The notes under the pieces: model-generated | The model's database searches: none | What the model saw: only the letters and a program-made list of their open reading frames with translations | Told to the model about the DNA's origin: nothing | In this document: piece after piece, positions 1 through 7,441 of the stretch | How positions within the stretch are numbered: the stretch's first letter is position 1 | Layout of the letters: every line of letters begins with the position of its first letter | Assembly (NCBI RefSeq): GCF_012847335.1 | Contig: NZ_JABBDX010000006.1 | Location: 62,001 to 126,000 of the forward strand | Source: Psychrobacter sp. MF31 | Lineage (GTDB): Bacteria > Pseudomonadota > Gammaproteobacteria > Pseudomonadales > Moraxellaceae | Direction of reading: 5' to 3' | Length of the DNA stretch: 64,000 nt | Made by a program: the position numbers and the translations under genes

Positions 1-183
1 AAAGCCCTGCGCCTGCGATCAGCGTATCGTTTAAATGCGCGTTTGCGCTGTCATTATCAGCGATACTTGCTGCAATGCCGCCTTGGGCGTAATGGCTTGA
101 GCAATCTTGAAATCCGCCTTTACTAATAACCGTAACCCGAAGCGACTTTGGCAATGATAGCGCGGCACTCAATCCGGCAAGCC
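1..183 (-). pseudogene. nadB: L-aspartate oxidase, 3' part (interrupted and cut by window edge)
   Basis: On the minus strand, bases 178 to 1 translate without a stop into the start of an L-aspartate oxidase after its FAD-binding GSG: AGLSAALSL, then VTVISKGGF, then the family signature YAQGGIAAS. NadB oxidises L-aspartate to iminoaspartate, which NadA condenses into quinolinate. No start codon precedes this piece, because an in-frame TAG lies just inside the mobile element to its right. The matching 5' piece (19 codons ending GSG) lies at 2142-2198, so the gene is split by the IS607-family element between them. The rest of the gene lies beyond the window, so its integrity further on is unknown. 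Confidence 0.9.
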
Positions 184-345
184 GTTCTGAAAAACCTACC
201 TAAACCTACCTATGCAGATTTAGCGTTTTCTTCCTGCTTCACAGGCAACAACCTGAGTGATAATACTCAGGACTTACATCACCTCGACAGGCAATCACGG
301 TAGAACTTACCGCTTCATTGACCCATCAGTGATGGGTCAAAACTT
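184..345 (-). ncRNA. Putative omega-RNA (reRNA) at right end of the IS607-family element
   Basis: Between the tnpB stop and the element end, four hairpins lie in a row: a perfect 23-bp palindrome (318-340, TTGACCCATCA arms) spanning the tnpB stop, CGGTA/TACCG (298-312), CCTGAGT/ACTCAGG (252-271) and CCTG/CAGG (233-245). TnpB nucleases of IS200/IS605 and IS607 elements use an RNA made from exactly this place, with the flanking DNA as guide. Read on the minus strand, the guide here would begin at about 183 in nadB (GGCTTGCCGGATTG). The structure is seen; the RNA itself is inferred, and its 5' end inside tnpB is not defined. Confidence 0.6.
193..212. repeat. Two tandem 10-bp repeats at the right end of the element
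   Basis: AACCTACCTA occurs twice in direct succession. A diverged copy (AACCTATCCA) lies in inverted orientation at the other end of the element. These are candidate binding sites for the TnpA recombinase; this role is inferred from position. Confidence 0.6.
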
Positions 346-1480
346 TATCCGCATGACTCAAAATATTGATACTGGCATTAAGGTCGCGGTCATTGGTTTG
401 TAAGCAATTCGGACAATCCCAAACGCGAATTGACAATGGTAAATCCTCTTTAGCTAAAACATGATTGCAGTTTGAGCAAGTTTTAGAGGATGGGAACCAT
501 CTGTTTAGCTCTTTCACCGTTTTGCCTTTATCATTTGCTTTATAGATAAGCTGACGCTTAAATTCATAAAACCCTAAATCACTAATGGCTCGACTTAGTT
601 TGCGGTTTTTCATCATGCCTTTGGTATTTAGATTCTCAATCGCCAAAACGTCAAATTCAGTGACTAAAGCGGTGGTCAGCTTGTGCAGTGAATCTTGACG
701 AATACAGCGTATTTTATAGTGAAGCCGTGACAGCTTGGTTTTCGCTTTGCCACGATTTTTACTGCCTTTTTGCTTTCGGCTCAGCGCCTTATTTAAACGC
801 CGAAGCTTTTTTAGATAACACTTTAAGGGTTTTGGGGATTTGATTTTAGTACCATCGGATAAGGTCAATAAATCGGTAATTCCTAAATCAATACCAACGC
901 TTTTGCCGGTTCTTTTGCTAAGTTTTGGGGGATCCATGAATTGAACGGCAATGCTTGCAAACCATTTGCCGCCGCGACTAAATATTTTAGCTGACAGTAT
1001 CTTGCCTTCAAAGCGTAATGACTCGCACATCTTAACCCAACCTAAATTGGGGATTCTGATCTTTTTATCTTTAATAGCAAACTGGTCATTTGAGAGGCTA
1101 AATCGGTCGTTCACGCCCTTTTTACGAAACTTTGGGTATTTAGACTCGCCCCTAAAAAATCTTTTATAAGCATCACCCAACTGCATAATGGCAAGCTGTG
1201 GAGCGCATTTAGTCACCTCAAGCATAAAAGGATACTGATTGCGCTTAATGTCGTTAAGCTTTCGGCGTAGCTTGCCTTGTGAGGGGGTGTTCAGCTTATC
1301 CTTGTCAATCTCAATGCCTAAATCCTTGCAGTGGTCACGATACGCTTTATCTTCTTGGTACTGGCTTTGCCATTGACTAAGCGCCCAATTATAAGCAAGC
1401 CGCGCCACACCGCAAGCACGAGCAAAGTAGGTGGCTTGATTATCATTAGGACTTAGTTCAATGACATGACCGCGAATCAT
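326..1480 (-). CDS. tnpB: TnpB RNA-guided nuclease of IS607-family element
   Basis: The 384-residue protein has the full TnpB layout: an N-terminal helical region, RuvC-I with GIDLG (D198), RuvC-II with AIENLN (E282), a zinc ribbon with C335/C338 and C356/C359, and RuvC-III with DRDLNAS (364-370). All expected catalytic and zinc residues are present, so it looks active. TnpB cuts DNA matching the guide of an omega-RNA encoded at the element's right end, which favours retention of the element. Its ATG overlaps the tnpA stop (ATGA), implying coupled translation. The stop lies within a 23-bp palindrome that begins the putative omega-RNA. Confidence 0.93.
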   Translation of the reverse strand: MIRGHVIELSPNDNQATYFARACGVARLAYNWALSQWQSQYQEDKAYRDHCKDLGIEIDKDKLNTPSQGKLRRKLNDIKRNQYPFMLEVTKCAPQLAIMQLGDAYKRFFRGESKYPKFRKKGVNDRFSLSNDQFAIKDKKIRIPNLGWVKMCESLRFEGKILSAKIFSRGGKWFASIAVQFMDPPKLSKRTGKSVGIDLGITDLLTLSDGTKIKSPKPLKCYLKKLRRLNKALSRKQKGSKNRGKAKTKLSRLHYKIRCIRQDSLHKLTTALVTEFDVLAIENLNTKGMMKNRKLSRAISDLGFYEFKRQLIYKANDKGKTVKELNRWFPSSKTCSNCNHVLAKEDLPLSIRVWDCPNCLQTNDRDLNASINILSHADKVLTHH

Positions 1481-2091
1481 GATAAAACATCCTTAACCGC
1501 TTCTATGAGTTTTTTATTTTTTTTGCTTCTTGAACCATAAAGTCTTGCAGAGAAAACAGTAATAATCTCAAGAACGTCTTGAGCCAGTTCTTCTTCAAAT
1601 GACAGGTTTTCACCTTGATTGATGATAACGACTTCAACCTGACGCGCCTCACAAAGCGCAAAAACAAGCTCAGCACCAAAGCGTAATAGCCTGTCTTTGT
1701 GGGTCAGTACCAGTCTGTCTATGTTGTTGTCAAAAATGTCATCAAGAAGCCGCTTTAAGCCTTTTTTGTGGTAGTTCATGCCACTGCCTAAATCGCTGAT
1801 CACTTCAAAACACCAACCTTGTTTGGTGCAATACAGTTCAAGCAGCTGTACTTGACGCTGTAAATCTGCTTTTTGGTCATGGCTTGACACACGAGCATAA
1901 GCGATGGTCTTCCTGCTTTTGGTATCAATACCATGTAGCAAGTTTGGGTTAATCGTAGATATGTCATACCTACGATGACCTTTTGCGGTTCTTTGAGCCA
2001 CAAGCACACCAGTTTCATCCCATCGTCTTAATGTTGAAATTGATACGCCTAGCTGATCAGCAGCTTCTTTTATACTTAATAATCTATTCAT
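1477..2091 (-). CDS. tnpA: IS607-family serine recombinase (transposase)
   Basis: The 204-residue protein starts with a MerR-like helix-turn-helix (residues 4-45, SIKEAADQLGVSISTLRRW) followed by a resolvase domain with the catalytic motif YARVSS (nucleophile S69) and a later LVLTHKDRLLRFG arginine motif. This order, HTH first and catalytic domain second, is typical of IS607 TnpA and opposite to most resolvases. It moves the element by serine recombination at GG dinucleotides. It lies 50 bp from the element's left end and is followed directly by tnpB. The protein appears intact. Confidence 0.94.
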   Translation of the reverse strand: MNRLLSIKEAADQLGVSISTLRRWDETGVLVAQRTAKGHRRYDISTINPNLLHGIDTKSRKTIAYARVSSHDQKADLQRQVQLLELYCTKQGWCFEVISDLGSGMNYHKKGLKRLLDDIFDNNIDRLVLTHKDRLLRFGAELVFALCEARQVEVVIINQGENLSFEEELAQDVLEIITVFSARLYGSRSKKNKKLIEAVKDVLS

Positions 2092-2141
2092 AATGATTAA
2101 TTATACATAGATTTGGATAGGTTTTATATAGATTCTTGTAA

Positions 2142-2198
2142 CCCTGAACCTATGATTAAAACGTCGGTGGTGAGCGTTGTGCTTAATTGGTGATTCAT
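2142..2198 (-). pseudogene. nadB: L-aspartate oxidase, 5' fragment
   Basis: Downstream of nadA on the same strand, an ATG at 2198 opens 19 codons ending in DVLIIGSG, the FAD-binding beginning of NadB. The frame then enters the IS607-family element and stops after five more codons. Joining this piece to bases 181 and below gives a continuous NadB N-terminus. The 53-bp gap after the nadA stop suggests a nadA-nadB operon before insertion. Confidence 0.9.
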
Positions 2199-2251
2199 AA
2201 GCTTGCCTTTTTTTGGGTCATAGAATTTGGTTAAGCCAATGGATTGAACAA

Positions 2252-3394
2252 TTAAGCTGCGCCAACGTGAGCAAACAAGTCGCGGTCTTTGATCATATCG
2301 CCACTTGCGGTCACGCGCGATTTTTGCGCTTTGGCAAAATCAAGCATCCGCTGTAAAGGCTTTCTAGCCGCCGCCGCTAGGTCGTCATCAAGCAATACTT
2401 CACCGCTAAAATTGGTTAAGCAGTTTTCAATCCCTTGCAAACCGTTCATTGCCATCCACGGACAAAACGCACAGCTTTTGCAGCTTGCGCTTTCACCGGC
2501 GGTTGGTGCAGCTAAAAAGCGTTTGGTTGGCGATTTTTTTTGCATTTCGTGCAAAATGCCAAGGTCGGTGGCGACAATAAAGGTGTCATCATCCATTTCA
2601 AAGGTGGCGTTTAATAGCTTACTGGTTGAGCCAACCACATCGGCAAGCGCCACCACGCTGTCCGGCGATTCAGGATGAACGAGGACTTTTGCGGTCGGGT
2701 TTTCCGCTTTTAATTGCTCAAGCTCAGTGGCTTTAAACTCATTATGAACCAAGCACGAACCTTGCCAAAGCAGCATATCTGCGCCGGTTTCGCGAGCAAT
2801 ATAGCTTCCTAAATGCCGGTCGGGTCCCCAAATGATTTTTTCACCGCTTTCGTGCAAATGGCGGACGATATCAATACCAACCGATGAAGTTACCACCCAA
2901 TCCGCGCGAGCTTTAACCGCGGCACTGGTATTGGCGTAAACAACGACGGTTCGATCAGGGTGAGCGTCGCAAAACGCGCTAAAATCGGCAATCGGGCAGC
3001 CCAAATCAAGCGAGCATTCGGCTTCCAAATCCGGCATTAATACCGTTTTTTCCATGCTTAAAATCTTTGCCGACTCGCCCATAAAGCGAACGCCTGCCAC
3101 CACCAACGTTTTTGCCGGATGCGCTTGCCCAAATCGTGCCATCTCAAGCGAATCGCCAACGCAGCCGCCCGTTGCTAGCGCCAAATCCTGAATAAACGGG
3201 TCAACGTAATAATGCGCCACCAAAACCGCATCTTTTTCAATTAAAAGCTGCTTGATGTTCGCCTCAACTACTTTGCGCTGTTCGCGTGGCAACTCCGTAG
3301 GAATCTTAGCGCGAGCGTAGTCGATGTTTAACGTTTTGACGAGGCTTTTATTGGTATTTAAGACAGGAGCATCAAAGGGGTAGGCAGTAATCAT
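2252..3394 (-). CDS. nadA: Quinolinate synthase A
   Basis: NadA condenses iminoaspartate with dihydroxyacetone phosphate to quinolinate using a [4Fe-4S] cluster. The 380-residue protein shows the three cluster cysteine regions: [10 protein letters not shown] (C127), GSCLVHNE (C214) and CKSCAFCPW (C311), plus the early [15 protein letters not shown] stretch. Length fits the longer proteobacterial form. It is transcribed leftward, away from a perfect 17-bp palindrome at 3476-3492 that is the likely operator of the neighbouring NAD regulator. Its partner nadB is broken by an insertion, so the enzyme may lack its usual substrate in this strain. Confidence 0.97.
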   Translation of the reverse strand: MITAYPFDAPVLNTNKSLVKTLNIDYARAKIPTELPREQRKVVEANIKQLLIEKDAVLVAHYYVDPFIQDLALATGGCVGDSLEMARFGQAHPAKTLVVAGVRFMGESAKILSMEKTVLMPDLEAECSLDLGCPIADFSAFCDAHPDRTVVVYANTSAAVKARADWVVTSSVGIDIVRHLHESGEKIIWGPDRHLGSYIARETGADMLLWQGSCLVHNEFKATELEQLKAENPTAKVLVHPESPDSVVALADVVGSTSKLLNATFEMDDDTFIVATDLGILHEMQKKSPTKRFLAAPTAGESASCKSCAFCPWMAMNGLQGIENCLTNFSGEVLLDDDLAAAARKPLQRMLDFAKAQKSRVTASGDMIKDRDLFAHVGAA

Positions 3395-3475
3395 AGGACA
3401 AACCTTTTATTATCAAGCAATGGCAAATGAGGTTTTTGAATGTGAATAAAAAATGACAAGTAATTTTGCTTAATT

Positions 3476-3492
3476 ATGCTCATTTTGAGCAT
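3476..3492. promoter_or_regulatory. Candidate NAD-regulator operator upstream of nadA and the regulator gene
   Basis: ATGCTCA-TTT-TGAGCAT is a perfect 7-3-7 palindrome between the divergent nadA and regulator genes. Its first 14 bases recur identically upstream of nadC (4696-4709). Shared presence in front of the NAD genes makes it a likely regulator site; binding is inferred. Confidence 0.75.
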
Positions 3493-3650
3493 TAATACAA
3501 GTGGTTTTTCTTAAATTTTAATAACAATATTTTGATGCCGACCAATAATTTAGTTTTAGTAATATTTAACCTCTTTTCAAAACGCCTATTGATTGCAATT
3601 CAGGCTATACTAAAATCACGATTAAAAATAAAAAGGATAATAGCAAAGCA

Positions 3651-4649
3651 ATGACATTGTCTTATTCCCACGCGCATAAATCTGGTAGTGGTACGACTGA
3701 GGTTGTGGCGGTTTTGGTTGCCATTATTGAAGGCGTTGCCAAAGTGCTGACGGTCGATGGCGGCAAATTGTTGCCCAATGGTCCTTTGATGCCGCTGCAC
3801 CGCTCATTACAAGCAGGTGTTCGCCAGTGGGTCGAGGAGCAAACGCAGCAGCCACTTGGCTATTTGGAGCAGCTTTATACTTTCGTTGATACCAATCGCC
3901 GCAATATCGATGGTCATGCGCTGGTTTACGTCAGCTATTTGGGATTGGTTCAGGAAATGCAGACCATTCGCCACCAAAGCCAAGCGGTTTGGCACGATTG
4001 GTTTGACTACTTTCCGTGGGAGAATCATTTAAATGGCGCGCCTAACGTGATTGCAGATGTTATCATTCCAGAATTGTTTGCTTGGGCAGATTCGGCAGAT
4101 GAAATAACCGCGCGGCGTCGCCGTCAGCGCATTTGTTTATGTTGGGGCGTAAATCGCTCAGAAGACTTGAAACATAGTGAAAGCTATTTGCAAAATATAG
4201 AGGCAAGCTGGGTTGCCGAGCACGTACTACTGCGTTATGAGATGCTTTATGAAGCTGGTCTCATTCCAGAATCGCCGGACTATCAACCGAATAAACTGCC
4301 AAGCGATTGGGCGTTAATTATTGGCGCGCCGATGTATTACGACCACCGCCGCGTGATTGCCACCGCCATTTCACGGATTCGCGCCAAAATTGAATATCAA
4401 CCGCTGATTTTTGGTTTAATGCCGAACGAGTTTACCTTATCGCAGCTCCAACAAAGCGTTGAGGCATTATCGGGAGTGCCACTTCATAAGCAAAACTTTC
4501 GCCGCTTGCTTGAGTCACAAAATTTGGTGATGCCAACGGGTAAAAGCAGCACCAATCAGCGCGGTCGCCCCGCCAAGCTTTACCGTTTTTGCCATGACAT
4601 TGAGCTGCAAAGTTTGTTGATGGACAGCAAATTACCCAAACGCAAATAA
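3651..4649 (+). CDS. Nudix-related transcriptional regulator of NAD synthesis (NrtR/NadQ-like)
   Basis: The 332-residue protein has an N-terminal Nudix-like fold without a canonical Nudix box (VAVLVAIIEGVAKVLTVDG, then QAGVRQWVEEQT, then LGYLEQLYTFVD), and a C-terminal winged-helix region with RIRAKIEYQPLIFGLMPNEF, FTLSQLQQSVEAL and RGRPAKLYRF. This architecture is that of NrtR-type regulators and the related NadQ group, which sense NAD-related metabolites and repress NAD genes. Position between nadA and nadC, and matching palindromes before both, support this. An RBS-like AAGGAT precedes the ATG. Which of the two named groups it belongs to cannot be decided by eye. Confidence 0.8.
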   Translation: MTLSYSHAHKSGSGTTEVVAVLVAIIEGVAKVLTVDGGKLLPNGPLMPLHRSLQAGVRQWVEEQTQQPLGYLEQLYTFVDTNRRNIDGHALVYVSYLGLVQEMQTIRHQSQAVWHDWFDYFPWENHLNGAPNVIADVIIPELFAWADSADEITARRRRQRICLCWGVNRSEDLKHSESYLQNIEASWVAEHVLLRYEMLYEAGLIPESPDYQPNKLPSDWALIIGAPMYYDHRRVIATAISRIRAKIEYQPLIFGLMPNEFTLSQLQQSVEALSGVPLHKQNFRRLLESQNLVMPTGKSSTNQRGRPAKLYRFCHDIELQSLLMDSKLPKRK

Positions 4650-4695
4650 ACGGCTTTAATTTTTATTGCTATAAAAAATAATTTCCGCTATATTT

Positions 4696-4712
4696 ATGCT
4701 CATTTTGAGATT
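4696..4712. promoter_or_regulatory. Candidate NAD-regulator operator upstream of nadC
   Basis: ATGCTCATTTTGAGATT shares 14 consecutive bases and 15 of 17 positions with the palindrome at 3476-3492. It lies about 75 bp before the nadC start, a fitting place for a repressor site. Confidence 0.65.
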
Positions 4713-4786
4713 AAATCGTAATGGCTCATTTAAGCGGCTGCAACTAACCGTTTTTAAAATTAAAATAATTTAAGTAAGGATACCTT

Positions 4787-5665
4787 ATGCGCCAAAAGCC
4801 AAAATCTGTCACTGAACCTGCACTTGCAAACCTTGTCATAAAGCCTTGGGTCGAGGCGGCGCTCGTTGAGGATTTGGGACGTCGCGGCGATGTGACCTCG
4901 CAAGCCACGATTCCGGCAAAGATGCAAGCCAAGCTTGAGATTCGGGCGCGACAATCAGGCGTGATTTGCGGGATGGATTTGGCAAAAATGGCGTTTGCGT
5001 TGGTGGATGATGAGATTGACTTTTGTGCCAAGATCACCGATGGCGATTGGGTTGAGGCAGGAAGCGTTTTGGCGACGGTTTTTGGCAACGCTCGCAACTT
5101 ATTGACTGCTGAGCGAACGGCGCTTAATTTTTTGACTCATTTAAGCGGCATTGCCACCGCCACGCGCCAAATCGTGGATAGCGTTGCTGAGTTTCCGGCG
5201 CAAGTTACTTGCACTCGCAAAACCATTCCGGGGCTGCGGGTATTGCAAAAATATGCCGTTCGCTGCGGCGGCGGTCGCAATCACCGATTGGGGCTTGATG
5301 ATGCCATTTTGATTAAAGACAATCATATTGCCATTTCGGGCAATATTACTACTGCAATTGCGCAGGCAAAAGCGCTTGCCGGTCATCTGATTCCGATTGA
5401 AGTTGAAGTCGATAATTTGGATCAGTTAGAGGAAGCGCTAGAAGCTGGCGTGAATTTAGTGCTGCTTGATAATATGTCACCATCGACGCTAACCAAAGCC
5501 GTTGCCATGTGCCAAGGTCGCGCGCAAACCGAAGCGTCAGGGGGTATTACGCCCGATTCGGTCGTTGCCGTTGCCAAAACCGGCGTTGATTTTATTGCCA
5601 TGGGCTATTTAACTCACAGCACCACCGCCCTTGATATTGGTCTTGATTTTAGCAGTGAAGCCTAA
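4787..5665 (+). CDS. nadC: Nicotinate-nucleotide pyrophosphorylase (carboxylating)
   Basis: NadC converts quinolinate and PRPP to nicotinate mononucleotide. The 292-residue protein shows family motifs in order: VEDLGRRGDVTSQA, LTAERTALNFL, TRKTIPGLR, KYAVRCGGGRNHRLGLDD, DAILIKDNH, EVEVDNLDQ and a C-terminal EASGGI with DFIAMGYLTHS. All phosphate- and quinolinate-binding stretches look intact. A strong terminator follows. With nadB interrupted, it depends on another quinolinate source or on reversal of the insertion. Confidence 0.97.
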   Translation: MRQKPKSVTEPALANLVIKPWVEAALVEDLGRRGDVTSQATIPAKMQAKLEIRARQSGVICGMDLAKMAFALVDDEIDFCAKITDGDWVEAGSVLATVFGNARNLLTAERTALNFLTHLSGIATATRQIVDSVAEFPAQVTCTRKTIPGLRVLQKYAVRCGGGRNHRLGLDDAILIKDNHIAISGNITTAIAQAKALAGHLIPIEVEVDNLDQLEEALEAGVNLVLLDNMSPSTLTKAVAMCQGRAQTEASGGITPDSVVAVAKTGVDFIAMGYLTHSTTALDIGLDFSSEA

Positions 5666-5698
5666 AACTTTAACTATTAATAAGATTAAACTATTAAA

Positions 5699-5737
5699 AT
5701 AAAAAAGCCCTTATCAAGCTGATAAAGGCTTTTTTTA
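5699..5737. terminator. Bidirectional intrinsic terminator
   Basis: AAAAAAGCC..TTATCA-AGC-TGATAA..GGCTTTTTTT forms a strong stem with A and T tracts on both sides, between convergent nadC and the deaminase gene. Confidence 0.9.
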
Positions 5738-5792
5738 TGCGTTTTATAAAATACGGTTTTTGAAAAACAATAAAAACTAATGCAAAACTATT

Positions 5793-6266
5793 TTAAGCGC
5801 CATGCTTTTCTTTATAAGCCTCAAACGGCTCTTTGCTGCTAGCGTCAGGGCAGTTAACGACTTCAATACCTTGTTTGCCTAAATCTTTTTTCAACTTATC
5901 ATATAACGGCTGAGTTCCCCAACCGTAAGCATCGCCAAGCTCTTCATCCGCACCATAAACCACGCGGTCAATGCCAACTTGAAGCATCGCTGCCATACAC
6001 ATTCCGCAAGGTTTTCCGCTGGCATACATGGTGATGCCTTCGTGCGGTTGACGTAAGGTGTTGCCGGCTTGGCGCAGTGCTTGCATTTCAGCATGAGCAG
6101 TTGGGTCGTCGTGAAGATAAGCTTCGTTGACGGCTTCGGTCAATACATCTTCACCGCGAGTGAGCACCGCGCCAAACGGTTCGCCGCCTTTTGCCACGTT
6201 TTCGGTCGCAAGCTCGATGGAGCGCTTAATCATTTTTTTATCAAAATCGGTCAGTTGGTTTGCCAT
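5793..6266 (-). CDS. Nucleoside/guanine deaminase (CDA-fold zinc hydrolase)
   Basis: The protein carries the zinc deaminase signature: HAEMQAL (catalytic HAE) and PCGMCMAAML (two zinc cysteines). About 157 residues and the PFGAVLTRGEDVLTEAVN start resemble guanine deaminase of the GuaD/TadA-like group, which turns guanine into xanthine; cytosine or other bases cannot be excluded. A longer reading from 6284 adds six codons, but AAAGGATG lies 5 bp before the ATG at 6266, so the shorter start is preferred. It converges on nadC with a shared terminator. Confidence 0.85.
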   Translation of the reverse strand: MANQLTDFDKKMIKRSIELATENVAKGGEPFGAVLTRGEDVLTEAVNEAYLHDDPTAHAEMQALRQAGNTLRQPHEGITMYASGKPCGMCMAAMLQVGIDRVVYGADEELGDAYGWGTQPLYDKLKKDLGKQGIEVVNCPDASSKEPFEAYKEKHGA

Positions 6267-6684
6267 AACATCATCCTTTATCATTATGATTGAGGCTTAA
6301 AAAATTCAATTAACTTTGCACGTAAGATGTTAATTATCGTTGCCCATAACAAAGCAACACGATTTGCGCGCAGGTGTTGTAAACATAGCCAAAAGGCTTA
6401 AGTAAAAATAAGAGGTAAAAAAGGCAGGGTCGGCGCAGGAAGTTTAACAAGCGCCAGACAGAGTATCGCCATAGCGACTATTAAAGTCAAGGCGCAAGAA
6501 TGGTAAAAGCGATTTTGTTGATGTTAAAGAAAATTTTGAGATTTTGATTTAATTGTCATGAGTCATAAGCAGCATTTCAATCACAAATTACGATATGCTA
6601 GAATATCAACTGTTGCTTTTGCCATCGTGATTTTCTTACGATGGCTTTGTTTTTTACAGCAAAATTAAATGCGAGCTTGCGGCT
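6267..6684. other. Gene-free intergenic stretch upstream of marC
   Basis: No credible coding frame is seen in about 420 bp. It holds the divergent deaminase promoter region and, at its right end, a terminator-like hairpin directly before marC. The middle part (about 6400-6500) is purine-rich without clear motifs. Confidence 0.5.
6621..6655 (+). terminator. Terminator-like hairpin 30 bp before marC
   Basis: GCCATCGT-9 nt loop-ACGATGGC followed by TTTGTTTTTT is a perfect 8-bp stem with a U-tract on the plus strand. No plus-strand gene precedes it (nadC ended at its own terminator), so it would end a short RNA or act as an attenuator for marC. A possible -10 (TATGCT) lies near 6595. Confidence 0.7.
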
Positions 6685-7326
6685 ATGAATACCGAAATTA
6701 TTAAGATTATCCTTGCGTTTATGGTGCTTATTAATCCTTTTGGCGCGCTGACGTTATTTTTAGATTTGACCCGCGGCTATACCATGGCAAACCGCCGAAA
6801 AGTCGCGCGAATTGCTTGCCTAACCATTTTTATCACCATTAGTTTTTTCACCATAGCAGGGGAGTCGCTGCTCAAAGCGCTTGGCATCTCAATTGGCTCG
6901 TTTCAGATGGCAGGCGGGATTTTGGTATTTTTAATCGCCATCAATATGATGAATGGGGAAGGCAATCCAGTCAAGCCCGATCAAGACAATTTTGATATTG
7001 ATCATGTTCAAGATACGCTGCCATCAACCGCTTCAGCCGTTGTGCCGCTTGCGATCCCGATGATGATAGGTCCTGGTGGTATTTCAACCGTCATTATTTA
7101 TTCATCGCAAATCACAGGATGGCTGCAAATGTCAGCGGTAATAATTGCCGGACTTTTTATCAGTATTTTTTGTTATTTGGCATTGATGGCAGCAGGGCGC
7201 ATTAGCCGAGTTTTAGGCGATGCTGGACTTAACATTATGAGCCGAATTATGGGGATGCTGCTAGCGGCAGTTGCCATTGAAATTATTGTTAATGGTTTAC
7301 GAACGCTGTTTCCAGATTTATTATAA
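6685..7326 (+). CDS. marC: MarC family inner-membrane protein
   Basis: The 213-residue hydrophobic protein has about six membrane segments and the MarC hallmarks: an N-terminal LINPFGALTLFLDLT, central VPLAIPMMIGPGGISTVI, and a C-terminal IMSRIMGMLLAAVAIEIIVNG. MarC proteins (once called NAAT/MarC transporters) have no firmly proven substrate; the E. coli name came from an antibiotic-resistance locus whose link was later doubted. It stands alone, preceded by a terminator-like hairpin. Confidence 0.88.
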   Translation: MNTEIIKIILAFMVLINPFGALTLFLDLTRGYTMANRRKVARIACLTIFITISFFTIAGESLLKALGISIGSFQMAGGILVFLIAINMMNGEGNPVKPDQDNFDIDHVQDTLPSTASAVVPLAIPMMIGPGGISTVIIYSSQITGWLQMSAVIIAGLFISIFCYLALMAAGRISRVLGDAGLNIMSRIMGMLLAAVAIEIIVNGLRTLFPDLL

Positions 7327-7441
7327 AAAAATGACATTTTAATTTAAAGATTTACTCAAAAATAGCCAACTTTTGATGACTAAGCAAGCATTATCAAGAT
7401 ATGTTATGATGGTGTTTCATTTCAGTGAACAGGAGTAAGTT

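Larger units (their letters stand above)
184..2141 (-). mobile_element. IS607-family insertion sequence inserted in nadB
   Basis: A complete element of about 1.96 kb carries tnpA (serine recombinase) and tnpB overlapping by 4 bp. Its borders can be placed from the broken nadB gene: the left flank reads ...GGTTCAGGG and the right flank reads GG then CTTGCCGG. Joining them at one GG gives GGT TCA GGG CTT GCC GGA, which restores the NadB sequence GSGLAG. There is no target duplication, and insertion at GG is the known habit of IS607 serine recombinases. The two ends carry related imperfect repeats, AAAACCTACCTAAACC on the plus strand near 191 and AAAACCTATCCAAATC on the minus strand near 2123. 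Confidence 0.9.

Noticed and set aside
193-212. Link between AACCTA repeats at the IS end and the AACCTAT palindrome before ureD
   Set aside because: They share only seven bases; this is likely chance in AT-rich DNA.
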